From: Lyngbya aestuarii BL J | GTDB taxonomy: Bacteria; Cyanobacteriota; Cyanobacteriia; Cyanobacteriales; Microcoleaceae | NCBI RefSeq assembly: GCF_000478195.2 | Contig: NZ_AUZM01000020.1 | Span: 1 to 64,000, forward strand | Direction of reading: 5' to 3' | DNA: 64,000 nucleotides | Part shown: piece after piece, positions 1-7,097 of the stretch | Layout: each line of letters opens with the position of its first letter | How positions within the stretch are numbered: the stretch's first letter is position 1 | Translations under genes and position numbers: made by a program | The notes under the pieces: model-generated | Database searches by the model: none | Told to the model about the DNA's origin: nothing | Seen by the model: only the letters and a program-made list of their open reading frames with translations

Positions 1-230
1 AAATATCAGAGAATGGGATTGTCTTAACTGTAAAACTCACCACGATTGTGACAGTAACGCCGCACTCAACATAAGAAATGAAGGCATCAGAATAATACAT
101 TTTGGCGGAGGGAACCCCGTCTCTGCTGAGGGAGCCTGTTTAAGACCAGATAACCGCGACGGTGAAAGGGCATCGGGCTGAGAAATCAGAAGCTTACACT
201 GTACCGCGGCGGTCAGTGTGAGTAGTTCAC
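1..230 (+). mobile_element. 3' end of an IS200/IS605-family tnpB element
   Basis: This is the right end of a TnpB-carrying element whose left part lies outside the window. It holds the tnpB 3' end (2-181) followed by a hairpin at 196-219 with outer arms ACACTG/CAGTGT and inner arms ACCGC/GCGGT. The element appears to stop with GTAGTTCAC at 222-230. The same nine bases follow the 3' hairpin of the other tnpB element near 59516-59524, which is why 230 is chosen as the edge. Beyond it an Uma2-type reading frame resumes on the minus strand. Confidence 0.75.
2..181 (+). CDS. tnpB: TnpB RNA-guided nuclease, C-terminal fragment
   Basis: The frame opens at the window edge and ends with TGA at 179-181, giving the last 59 residues of a TnpB protein. 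It shows the C-terminal zinc ribbon half (WDCLNC) and the last RuvC segment (HHDCDSNAALNIRNEG). The usual motif is HDRDxNAAxNI; here the Arg is Cys, which adds a cysteine beside the ribbon. The tail after RNEGIRII resembles that of the TnpB at 58309-59472 in layout but not in sequence. TnpB proteins are RNA-guided DNA nucleases of IS200/IS605 elements. Whether this copy is intact cannot be judged because the 5' part is missing. Confidence 0.8.
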   Translation, partial: NIREWDCLNCKTHHDCDSNAALNIRNEGIRIIHFGGGNPVSAEGACLRPDNRDGERASG

Positions 231-324
231 GAACTGCTTTTCCATTAATTAATTCATAGTTTAAGTCGGTTTCGGTCAGGGCGAGAAATTCTTCTAAGGT
301 GAGTTGGGTGTTGGTTGTGATCAT
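231..324 (-). pseudogene. Uma2-family endonuclease-like gene, N-terminal remnant
   Basis: From the ATG at 324 the minus strand encodes about 31 residues that match the start of Uma2 (DUF820) proteins: LTLEEFLALTETDLNYELIN followed by GKAV. Uma2 proteins have a PD-(D/E)XK nuclease-like fold, normally run to about 190 residues and are very abundant in cyanobacteria. The match stops at the element end GTAGTTCAC (222-230). Past that point the frame reads unrelated residues from the RE hairpin and antisense tnpB. The simplest reading is that the tnpB element inserted into this gene; the rest of the gene would lie beyond the left edge of the window. Confidence 0.65.
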
Positions 325-363
325 GTTGTACAACTATCGGTTACAATAATATTTAACGAATCA

Positions 364-876
364 ATGCTAACGATTATAGGATGTGGAAATCTCAATCGCT
401 GTGATGATGCAGTCGGAGTAATTGTCGCTCAACGTTTACAACAATATCTCAGCCAAAACCCCCATCCAAACGTGCGAATTTTCGACTGTGGAACGGCGGG
501 AATGGAAGTCATGTTTCAAGCCAGAGGAAGCCAACAATTAATCATTATTGATGCAAGTTCAACCGGTTCAGAAGCGGGTGCAGTTTTTGAAGTTCCTGGT
601 ACTGAACTTGAACAATTACCCGAACCGAGTTACAATTTACATGATTTTCGATGGGATCATGCTTTAGCTGCGGGTCGTCGCATCTTTCAAGACAACTTCC
701 CGCAGGACGTTAGCGTTTATTTAATCGAAGCTGAATGTTTAGAATTTGGTTGGGAACTGAGTCCATCCGTTGAACAAGCAGCCGAAAAAGTCTTTCAAAT
801 ACTGTTAAAGACGATTAATTCTACAGAGGTTCATCAAAGTCCGGTACAACCTCCAACTCCAACTCCAAATCCGTAA
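364..876 (+). CDS. hupW: hydrogenase maturation protease (HupW-like)
   Basis: This 170-residue protein belongs to the HyaD/HybD/HupW peptidase family, which clips the C-terminal tail of the [NiFe]-hydrogenase large subunit once nickel is in place. The N-terminus MLTIIGCGNLNRCDDAVG carries the family GxGNxxxxDDxxG motif, with Asp as an expected nickel ligand; FDCGTAGMEV and IIIDASSTG follow as expected, and a histidine segment (LHDFRWDH) lies in the middle. The ATG at 364 is chosen because the family motif begins two residues later; an upstream frame to 304 adds unrelated sequence. The 3' end overlaps the convergent gene 821-1411 by 56 bases and encodes a Pro/Thr-rich tail. Hydrogenase structural genes are not in the window. 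HoxW cannot be fully excluded. Confidence 0.8.
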   Translation: MLTIIGCGNLNRCDDAVGVIVAQRLQQYLSQNPHPNVRIFDCGTAGMEVMFQARGSQQLIIIDASSTGSEAGAVFEVPGTELEQLPEPSYNLHDFRWDHALAAGRRIFQDNFPQDVSVYLIEAECLEFGWELSPSVEQAAEKVFQILLKTINSTEVHQSPVQPPTPTPNP

Positions 877-1411
877 ACTGTTCCGGTGGGTTCAGACAAA
901 CGTTTAATAAGTCATCAACGGGAATATCTCGATGAACTTCTGCTAATCCCAGAACACAAAAAGAATGACGTTCAGGGAGTAAACTTAAAGCACAACTATT
1001 TAACACATTTAAAGGTTCAACACCGCGACCTTCTGTAACAATATCATTGACACAAATTCCCAACTCTTTCGGACGCCGCACACTCACACAACCCACCAGC
1101 GCTTCTTCACCACTAATTTGTCCAGTATTGCGAATGCTGACGACACATTCAGACAAATCTCGAGGACGAATCACCCCAGCACAGGCTTGAGAAGAAAGTA
1201 AAGGAGTAATTCCCGCATCCCGTAAACCCTCAGCGCACCTTCTGTAATCCTTCTCATTCACTAAATTAAAAGAGGGAAATGCAGTCACCGGAGCAGCCAG
1301 CAAACTCACCGTACCCATTGATAACACAATTCTCGACAGCCAGCGCCAACCCTGCTGTCTATTGTCGGAAAATCTCAAAAAAGTCCAACGGGATAACAAA
1401 GAATAAATCAT
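821..1411 (-). CDS. secreted Cys-repeat protein of unknown function
   Basis: The 196-residue product starts with a basic stretch and a hydrophobic segment (IVLSMGTVSLLAAPVTAFP) that looks like a signal peptide or anchor with an Ala-rich cleavage region. The mature part has eight cysteines spaced about 12-25 residues apart, each near the end of a short helix-like repeat (RRCAEGL, SSQACAGV, LSECVVSI, LVGCVSV, LGICVNDI, LNSCALSL, SFCVLGL, LNVCLNPP). Even spacing suggests a small repeat protein held by disulfides outside the cytoplasm. The C-terminus is acidic. It converges on and overlaps the hydrogenase protease gene. I do not recognise a named family. Confidence 0.7.
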   Translation of the reverse strand: MIYSLLSRWTFLRFSDNRQQGWRWLSRIVLSMGTVSLLAAPVTAFPSFNLVNEKDYRRCAEGLRDAGITPLLSSQACAGVIRPRDLSECVVSIRNTGQISGEEALVGCVSVRRPKELGICVNDIVTEGRGVEPLNVLNSCALSLLPERHSFCVLGLAEVHRDIPVDDLLNVCLNPPEQFTDLELELEVVPDFDEPL

Positions 1412-1744
1412 AGCAAATTATAAATAAAAAGTGATCGAGAAGATTTTGCCACAGTTATAGAAGACTTGGCTGTTCAAGCCGTCTAACCCCGCAAGTCGCA
1501 AGGGAACACGCCCCAACAGAGAACAGACTTTACGATAACCGTTCGTTAAAGTTCCCGATTATCATATCATTACTTTTTCGCTTCTGGCTCGACTTCAAAT
1601 TAGGAGTTGATTGTTGGTGTGTTAGAAGAGTGATTCTACAGGAATAGCTAATTTTTTGTGTCTTTTGTATCAGTATTCAACTGTTTTTTGAGAGCGTCGA
1701 TGGTATGATATCCATGACACCACTTGTAGATAGGATAACTTTGC
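1412..1744. other. intergenic region upstream of gpmI
   Basis: About 330 bases between the divergent secreted protein and gpmI. No open frame of note is seen. The only promoter-like element is TATGAT at 1704-1709 preceded by TG, which could act as an extended -10 for gpmI. No matching -35 box at normal spacing is obvious. Confidence 0.4.
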
Positions 1745-3343
1745 ATGGCACCAGTGTCTGTATCTCCCGTTGTACTCATCATTCTAGACGGCTGGGGCTA
1801 TCGTGAACAGACGGACGGAAATGCCATAGCGGTAGGTAATACGCCTGTCATGGATAGTCTATGGACTGCTTATCCGAGAACATTAATTCGGGCTTCGGGA
1901 AAAGCAGTGGGCTTACCAGAAGGTCAGATGGGAAATTCTGAAGTTGGTCATCTTAATATCGGAGCGGGGCGCATTGTTCCCCAGGAATTAGTCAGAATTA
2001 CGGATGCGGTAGAAGACGGAACTCTACTTGACAATCCAGCCTTAGTTAAGGTCTGTCAAGAAGTTCGAGAGCGAGATGGAAAATTACATTTAGTCGGCTT
2101 GTGTTCTGATGGTGGGGTTCACTCCCATCTTCAGCATCTACTAGGATTATTAGATCTCGCTCAAAACAAAGGCGTTTCTCAAGTTTGTATTCATGCGATT
2201 ACCGATGGTCGCGACACCAATCCTAAAAATGGAGTCCAAGCACTTCAGCAGATTCAAGACCATATCGATCAAATCGGTTTAGGACAGATTGTGACTCTCA
2301 GTGGTCGCTATTATGCGATGGATCGCGATAATCGTTGGGATCGCATTCAAAAAGCCTATCTTAATATGACCGTCGATGGGGAAGGAACTGATCTCTCAGC
2401 CGTTGAGGTTTTACAGCGTTCCTACGAGGAAGGAGTAACCGATGAGTTTGTGATTCCGACTCGCCTGAAACCGGGAGCAGTCGAAGCTGGAGATGGGGTG
2501 ATTTTCTTTAATTTCCGCCCAGATCGAGCGCGACAGTTGACTCAAGTCTTTGTTGATCCGAATTTTAACAGCTTTGAACGAGAAATCATCCAACCCCTAG
2601 CCTTTGGGACTTTCACCCAGTACGACGCTAACTTTCCCGTTCTAGTGGCTTTTCAACCCCAAAACCTCAATAATATTTTAGGAGAGGTGATTGCCGCTCA
2701 CGGTTTAAAACAGTTCCGCACCGCTGAAACCGAAAAGTATGCCCATGTCACCTATTTCTTTAATGGGGGTTTAGAACAACCCTTTGAAGGAGAAGATCGA
2801 GAGTTAATTCCCTCTCCGGCTGTTGCCACCTACGACCAAGATCCAAAAATGTCCGCAGATGAAGTGACGGATGTGGCAATTGAGGCGGTGGAAAAAGGCA
2901 TTTATTCACTGGTGGTGATTAACTACGCTAACCCGGATATGGTGGGTCATACAGGGATGATCGAGGCTGCGACTCAAGCCGTCGAGACTGTAGATCAATG
3001 TTTGGGACGTTTAATCGAAAGTATTAACAAAGCGGGTGGAACAGCAATTATTATCGCCGATCATGGCAACGCGGAATATATGCGTGATGAACAAGGTAAT
3101 CCTTGGACTGCTCACACGATTAACCCCGTGCCTTTTATCTTGGTAGAAGGCGAAAAGCTGAAAATTCCGGCACATGGTACGGATGTTGACCTACGAACAG
3201 ATGGCTGTTTAGCGGATATGGCTCCTACTATTCTTGAAATTCTCAAACTTCCTCAGCCGGAAGAAATGACCGGACGTTCGATGATTTTACCTGCGGGTTT
3301 TGAAGTCAAAGAAAGTCGGACACCGATTAAAGTTCGGGTCTAG
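1745..3343 (+). CDS. gpmI: 2,3-bisphosphoglycerate-independent phosphoglycerate mutase
   Basis: GpmI interconverts 3- and 2-phosphoglycerate in glycolysis using two metal ions and a phosphoserine intermediate. The 532-residue length fits the family. The N-terminal alkaline-phosphatase-like motif VVLIILDGWGYRE contains the first metal Asp. The catalytic serine lies in MGNSEVGHLNIGAGR. Further metal motifs are TDGRDTNP, NYANPDMVGHTG and IIADHGNAEYM, ending with AHTINPVPF. The start ATG at 1745 places the LILDGWG motif at the usual distance from the N-terminus. secG follows 53 bases downstream on the same strand. Confidence 0.97.
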   Translation: MAPVSVSPVVLIILDGWGYREQTDGNAIAVGNTPVMDSLWTAYPRTLIRASGKAVGLPEGQMGNSEVGHLNIGAGRIVPQELVRITDAVEDGTLLDNPALVKVCQEVRERDGKLHLVGLCSDGGVHSHLQHLLGLLDLAQNKGVSQVCIHAITDGRDTNPKNGVQALQQIQDHIDQIGLGQIVTLSGRYYAMDRDNRWDRIQKAYLNMTVDGEGTDLSAVEVLQRSYEEGVTDEFVIPTRLKPGAVEAGDGVIFFNFRPDRARQLTQVFVDPNFNSFEREIIQPLAFGTFTQYDANFPVLVAFQPQNLNNILGEVIAAHGLKQFRTAETEKYAHVTYFFNGGLEQPFEGEDRELIPSPAVATYDQDPKMSADEVTDVAIEAVEKGIYSLVVINYANPDMVGHTGMIEAATQAVETVDQCLGRLIESINKAGGTAIIIADHGNAEYMRDEQGNPWTAHTINPVPFILVEGEKLKIPAHGTDVDLRTDGCLADMAPTILEILKLPQPEEMTGRSMILPAGFEVKESRTPIKVRV

Positions 3344-3396
3344 AGAGTGTTAAACTGTCTAAATGATAATGAATCACTAAAGACCAACTTTAAACC

Positions 3397-3627
3397 ATGA
3401 CCACTGCTGATATTTTACGAGGCGTTTGGGCATTGTCTGCTCTCGGTTTAACCATTCTAGTTTTGTTACACAGTCCGAAAGGAGATGCCGGATTGGGTAT
3501 CGGCGGACAGGCTCAACTGTTTACCAGTAGCAAAAGTGCGGAAACGACACTTAATCGTGTCACCTGGATGTTAGCCATTACCTTTATTGGCTTAACGATT
3601 ATCTTAAGCGCAGGTTGGGTCGGTTAA
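3397..3627 (+). CDS. secG: preprotein translocase subunit SecG
   Basis: SecG is the small accessory subunit of the SecYEG channel. The 76-residue product has two hydrophobic helices (GVWALSALGLTILVLLH and TWMLAITFIGLTIILSAG) joined by the conserved glycine-rich cytoplasmic loop SPKGDAGLGIGGQAQLF, which is diagnostic for SecG. Placement right after gpmI is a co-transcription arrangement I believe is common in cyanobacteria. The secreted protease gene begins just after the stop codon. Confidence 0.95.
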   Translation: MTTADILRGVWALSALGLTILVLLHSPKGDAGLGIGGQAQLFTSSKSAETTLNRVTWMLAITFIGLTIILSAGWVG

Positions 3628-3653
3628 AGGAAATCGCGGTAGTGTTTGAACGA

Positions 3654-4367
3654 ATGCGAGTATCCTACCGACGACTCCTTTTTGTCGGCTTGACTGTGGC
3701 TGTTGTCAGTTTCAGCCTCATTCTTTCTCAACCTACACCTGCGCTCGAAGATGTCATTCCGGTTAAAGCTCATCCGTTGCCCATGCCTTTAGCCGAGTGG
3801 CAAGATCAAACCCAGAGTGGTGATTACTTTGATCAAATTGAAGCTCCGAAAGTGGGTCATCTCATTTGGTCTGAGTTTCCGATTCAAGTTTATATTGAGA
3901 AACCCGCCCCAAATCAAGCTTTAAGCTGGTATCGTGATGTTTTGTCTGCGGTAGAAGAATGGAATAATTATTTACCGCTACACCTTGTTGAAGATTCTAA
4001 CTTAGCAAACATTCAAATCTTTCGTCGTCGTCCGCCCCTCGAACCTGGAAATTTACGCGCAAGTTCCGCCGAAACTCGTTATCAAGTGTTTGTACATCAG
4101 CTTGAAGACGGAACTCAGATGTTGTCACATCGCTTTATTATTTGGTTGAGTCCGACTCAAACAGGAAAATATATTACATCCGCCGCTCGTCACGAATTTG
4201 GTCATGCACTCGGAATTTGGGGTCATAGTCCGACTCAAACTGATGTTATGTATTTTGCTCAAGTTCGAGAACCCCCGCCAATTTCTCCGAGAGATATTAA
4301 CACGTTAAAACGGATTTATTCACAACCGACTCGTTTAGGTTGGCGAGTTGCTTCTAAAAACATATAA
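3654..4367 (+). CDS. secreted matrixin-like zinc metalloprotease
   Basis: The product has an N-terminal signal peptide (basic RVSYRR, then a hydrophobic core ending near QPTPALE) and a metzincin zinc site: HEFGHALGIWGHS matches HExxHxxGxxH, and DVMYFA supplies the Met-turn. Such M10A/astacin-like proteases act outside the cytoplasm. Length is about 237 residues, so there is a catalytic domain and little else. Start choice is uncertain: the ATG at 3654 is used, but a GTG at 3642 has a better spaced purine-rich AAAGGA upstream, and a TTG at 3615 lies inside secG. It sits tightly behind secG, suggesting one transcript. Substrate unknown. Confidence 0.8.
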   Translation: MRVSYRRLLFVGLTVAVVSFSLILSQPTPALEDVIPVKAHPLPMPLAEWQDQTQSGDYFDQIEAPKVGHLIWSEFPIQVYIEKPAPNQALSWYRDVLSAVEEWNNYLPLHLVEDSNLANIQIFRRRPPLEPGNLRASSAETRYQVFVHQLEDGTQMLSHRFIIWLSPTQTGKYITSAARHEFGHALGIWGHSPTQTDVMYFAQVREPPPISPRDINTLKRIYSQPTRLGWRVASKNI

Positions 4368-4493
4368 GACTTGCTGAAAAAAATAGAGCTGTTTCTCAAT
4401 TCTGAATTCAATGTGAATTGAGGTAATTCCATCTCCAAAATAACCACTATGATAAAATGTTAAGTATCCGGTTTAGAATTAGAAGGGTATATA

Positions 4494-4715
4494 ATGCGCG
4501 TTAAAGGGATAAAAAAAGGGAGAAATATCGAAATATTTGAGGATATCAATATTCCTGACGGTCAAGAAATTATAATTGCAATTGAGACGGAGGGGGGGTT
4601 TTGGAAAAGTCTGGATCGCTTTCGGCAAGAACTTGATTCTGAAGGAGTATGGATCGAACCCGAAGTTTTTGAGAACCTGCGAGATTCTTCATCGGGTCGA
4701 GAAGTGATTTTATGA
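4494..4715 (+). CDS. antitoxin-like partner of PIN toxin
   Basis: A 73-residue acidic protein starting MRVKGIKKGRNIEIF and continuing DINIPDGQEIIIAIETE. This resembles the N-terminal beta-rich DNA-binding segment of the small antitoxins that precede PIN toxins in cyanobacteria. An AAGGG Shine-Dalgarno lies upstream of the ATG. The stop overlaps the start of the next gene by four bases, the typical coupling of antitoxin and toxin. Identification rests mainly on gene order and size. Confidence 0.65.
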   Translation: MRVKGIKKGRNIEIFEDINIPDGQEIIIAIETEGGFWKSLDRFRQELDSEGVWIEPEVFENLRDSSSGREVIL

Positions 4716-5131
4716 GTTTACGTTTTTTATTGGATACTAACATTCTTTCCGAACCAACCCGCCAACATCCTCACCCAATTGTGATGGCAAAGCTACAACA
4801 ATATGAAGGAGAAATTGCCACCTCAACGACTGCGTGGCACGAACTCCTTTTTGGTTGCGAACGCCTAGTTAATTCTCAGAAAAGAAGATTTTTAGAGAGA
4901 TATTTGAATGAGATAGTTCGCCCTAATATTCCGATTTTACCTTATGATGTTGATGCCGCAGCATGGCACGCAGTTGAAAGAGCTAGATTGATGAGTATTG
5001 GCAAAACGCCTTCTTTTGCTGACGGTCAAATTGCTGCTGTTGCTAAAGTTAACGGCTTGATGATAGTGACGAATAATGTATCAGATTATGATAATTTTTC
5101 GGCCCTGCAAATAGAAAACTGGTTTGAATAA
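4712..5131 (+). CDS. VapC-like PIN-domain ribonuclease toxin
   Basis: The 139-residue protein is a PIN domain from end to end. The first acidic residue is in FLLDTNILSE (Asp8), the second is the Glu in TAWHELLFG, and the third cluster is SFADGQIAAVA with the closing VTNNVSDYDNF. VapC-type toxins cut tRNA or other RNA and are held in check by the antitoxin encoded just upstream, here with a four-base overlap. All catalytic acids are present, so it is probably active. The natural target is unknown. Confidence 0.85.
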   Translation: MSLRFLLDTNILSEPTRQHPHPIVMAKLQQYEGEIATSTTAWHELLFGCERLVNSQKRRFLERYLNEIVRPNIPILPYDVDAAAWHAVERARLMSIGKTPSFADGQIAAVAKVNGLMIVTNNVSDYDNFSALQIENWFE

Positions 5132-5135
5132 AAGA

Positions 5136-5212
5136 GCGATCGCTTACCGTGTCGGACGCGATCGCATTTCGATAAAAAAAGTGCGATCGCTTACCATGTT
5201 AGAGGCGATCGC
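5136..5212. repeat. cluster of four HIP1 palindromes in a duplicated unit
   Basis: Four copies of GCGATCGC lie at 5136, 5158, 5183 and 5205 with spacings of 22, 25 and 22 bases. The pairs are parts of a roughly 47-base unit that is repeated twice: each begins GCGATCGCTTACC and ends GCGATCGCATTT. It lies between the convergent PIN toxin and PEP-CTERM genes. Each palindrome can pair with its neighbour, so the transcript could fold, possibly as a terminator for either gene. Confidence 0.7.
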
Positions 5213-5261
5213 ATTTGCAAGAATGCTTTGATCTATTGCAGTTATAGGCTTGTCAGACTGT

Positions 5262-6803
5262 CTAGAAAGGCTTTCTAAATTGAAGAGAATATCCTCCAGA
5301 AAAAACTACAAATAGTAACCCAAAAATTAAGCTGGGTTCTGGCACACTTTGGTAATTTCCCTCTTCTTTGTTAAATCTCAACACAGCTGATTCACCTTTT
5401 GCTAGATAGCCCGAGAAAAAATCTCCACTGTTACCATTACCAAAAGCAACATTAACATTGTCATCTAAGCCAAACACTTCAAGGATGTACTCGCCATTCA
5501 ATAAATCGGGTAAAGCAAGCTGTTCAGCCCAATCATCCCCGGTGTAAAAAACATCTGGAATTTCCTCAATCAAACCTAGTTCTTGAGTATAACCAAACTG
5601 CCGCCCCATAGGATCTGTGAGCAAGAAATCCGCCGGATCTAGTAACATATGAAGTCCGGCATTATTAGCCCTTAAAGGATTAACAATTGACCAATATAGA
5701 AGACTAGGAGTCAAGGTAGATATACGCATACCCCCATAGTTAATATATTCATTAACTCCCGATATATATCCCTGGTTAAATAAACCAAATCCTGAAGCTT
5801 CCGCAGCCCACTCAATTAATCCAACACAGGTATATTCACCAAACAACCCTTTTTGAATGATTGGTGAGAGAGTGAAAATATTCACATCGGAGTATCCTGA
5901 ACCGATTTTTGAGGATATTTTGCCTTTGAGTTTTTCGGCATTAGCTCTACTGATGTCAATTGTTCTTGCGACAGTGATGTATTGGTTGTCTTGTACTTGC
6001 TGAAGAGTTCTATCGTTAGATACTCCTGGTGTATTTACTCGATTTGTTGATTCATAAAGACGTCCATCAAACTCCAGAGCTACATGATCAAAACCCGGAA
6101 TTTTCCAATCATTGGGGTTAGCATTGATAAATGTCAGAGAGCTTGATTGTGGTGGTGGTGGCGGTGATGGTAGTGATGGTGGTGGCGGTGATGGTAGTGA
6201 TGGTGGCGGTGATGACGACGGTGGCGATGGGTTATTAATGGTCTGTAAAAACTCACCCGCAACCCAGCCTTGGTCTACACGAAACCAAGAATAAGTACCA
6301 CCGAATACATCTAAAATAGGGCCTGTTTCTCTAACAGTGACTTGAGTTCCTGGTTGAAGATTACCAAGATTAGATCCTCCCCCAGGCTCGCTCCAGACAA
6401 ACAGAGAATTACTTGGTGTGCTTCTGACAATAGCTGATGTGCCAGTGTCAAGATAATCTGTATCGTTGACTAGAAAATTACCGGCTACCCATCCAGAAAT
6501 ACCGTTATTAAAACTGGTTTGATACCAATCGTATGTTCCGCCATAACAACTCGCAGTTGTATATCCAGATTGAGAAATTTGTCCAGATGATCCTTGTGAC
6601 AAAGTTCCTTGCAAACCATTACCACAAGGTTGATCCCAAACATATAGACTTTCTCCAGGAGAGCTTTGTCGGTATTCAACAAAATCTCCAGCGGAGAAAC
6701 GGATACTAGCCGCTTTTGCCTGCGATTGACCTAATAAAGCGATCGATGAGATTGATACAGCAGAAGCAAGAACCAGAGACTTAGTTAAATATCTATTATC
6801 CAT
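5262..6803 (-). CDS. secreted SH3-domain protein with PEP-CTERM sorting signal
   Basis: The protein has a signal peptide (MDNRYLTKSLVLASAVS, Ala-rich end SQAKA), two SH3b-like beta domains of about 65 residues each (conserved LYVWDQPCG and LFVWSEPGG segments, each closed by GWVAGNFL or GWVAGEFL), a proline/serine linker, a long unclassified C-terminal half and a PEP-CTERM tail (SVPEPSLIFGLLFVVFSGGY plus a basic end). The linker is encoded by a 24-base tandem repeat near 6151-6234. PEP-CTERM proteins are exported and processed by exosortase, often with exopolysaccharide. The ATG at 6803 is preferred because it begins a clean signal peptide; an in-frame ATG at 6842 would add 13 residues. The substrate of the SH3 domains is unknown. 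Confidence 0.75.
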   Translation of the reverse strand: MDNRYLTKSLVLASAVSISSIALLGQSQAKAASIRFSAGDFVEYRQSSPGESLYVWDQPCGNGLQGTLSQGSSGQISQSGYTTASCYGGTYDWYQTSFNNGISGWVAGNFLVNDTDYLDTGTSAIVRSTPSNSLFVWSEPGGGSNLGNLQPGTQVTVRETGPILDVFGGTYSWFRVDQGWVAGEFLQTINNPSPPSSSPPPSLPSPPPPSLPSPPPPPQSSSLTFINANPNDWKIPGFDHVALEFDGRLYESTNRVNTPGVSNDRTLQQVQDNQYITVARTIDISRANAEKLKGKISSKIGSGYSDVNIFTLSPIIQKGLFGEYTCVGLIEWAAEASGFGLFNQGYISGVNEYINYGGMRISTLTPSLLYWSIVNPLRANNAGLHMLLDPADFLLTDPMGRQFGYTQELGLIEEIPDVFYTGDDWAEQLALPDLLNGEYILEVFGLDDNVNVAFGNGNSGDFFSGYLAKGESAVLRFNKEEGNYQSVPEPSLIFGLLFVVFSGGYSLQFRKPF

Positions 6804-7097
6804 TATTTGATACATCTCTTTTGCAGTAAAATAAATTTTCAAGCCAAGCTGGTAGCTTTGGCTGAATAGAAGAACTTACTAGCTTGTGTTATTTACTCCT
6901 CTTATAGTATTGACACACAGCTTGCCTTGAGAATAAAGGTTTTGACACTATTTTTCAGTCAAAAAAAGCATAAAAAAGTAGAGACTTTGAGTAAACTTTT
7001 ATGTGCTTTGGTAGCAAAAAGTATAACTGAGTTGCCAAGGGTTGCAAAAAGGTGAAAAAGGTAGTAAAATTCTGAGAAACTAATATTCTTATTGCCA

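Noticed and set aside
6112-6294. Gly/Asp-rich open frame on the plus strand
   Set aside because: It is the antisense of the proline/serine linker of the PEP-CTERM SH3 protein and comes from its 24-base repeat.
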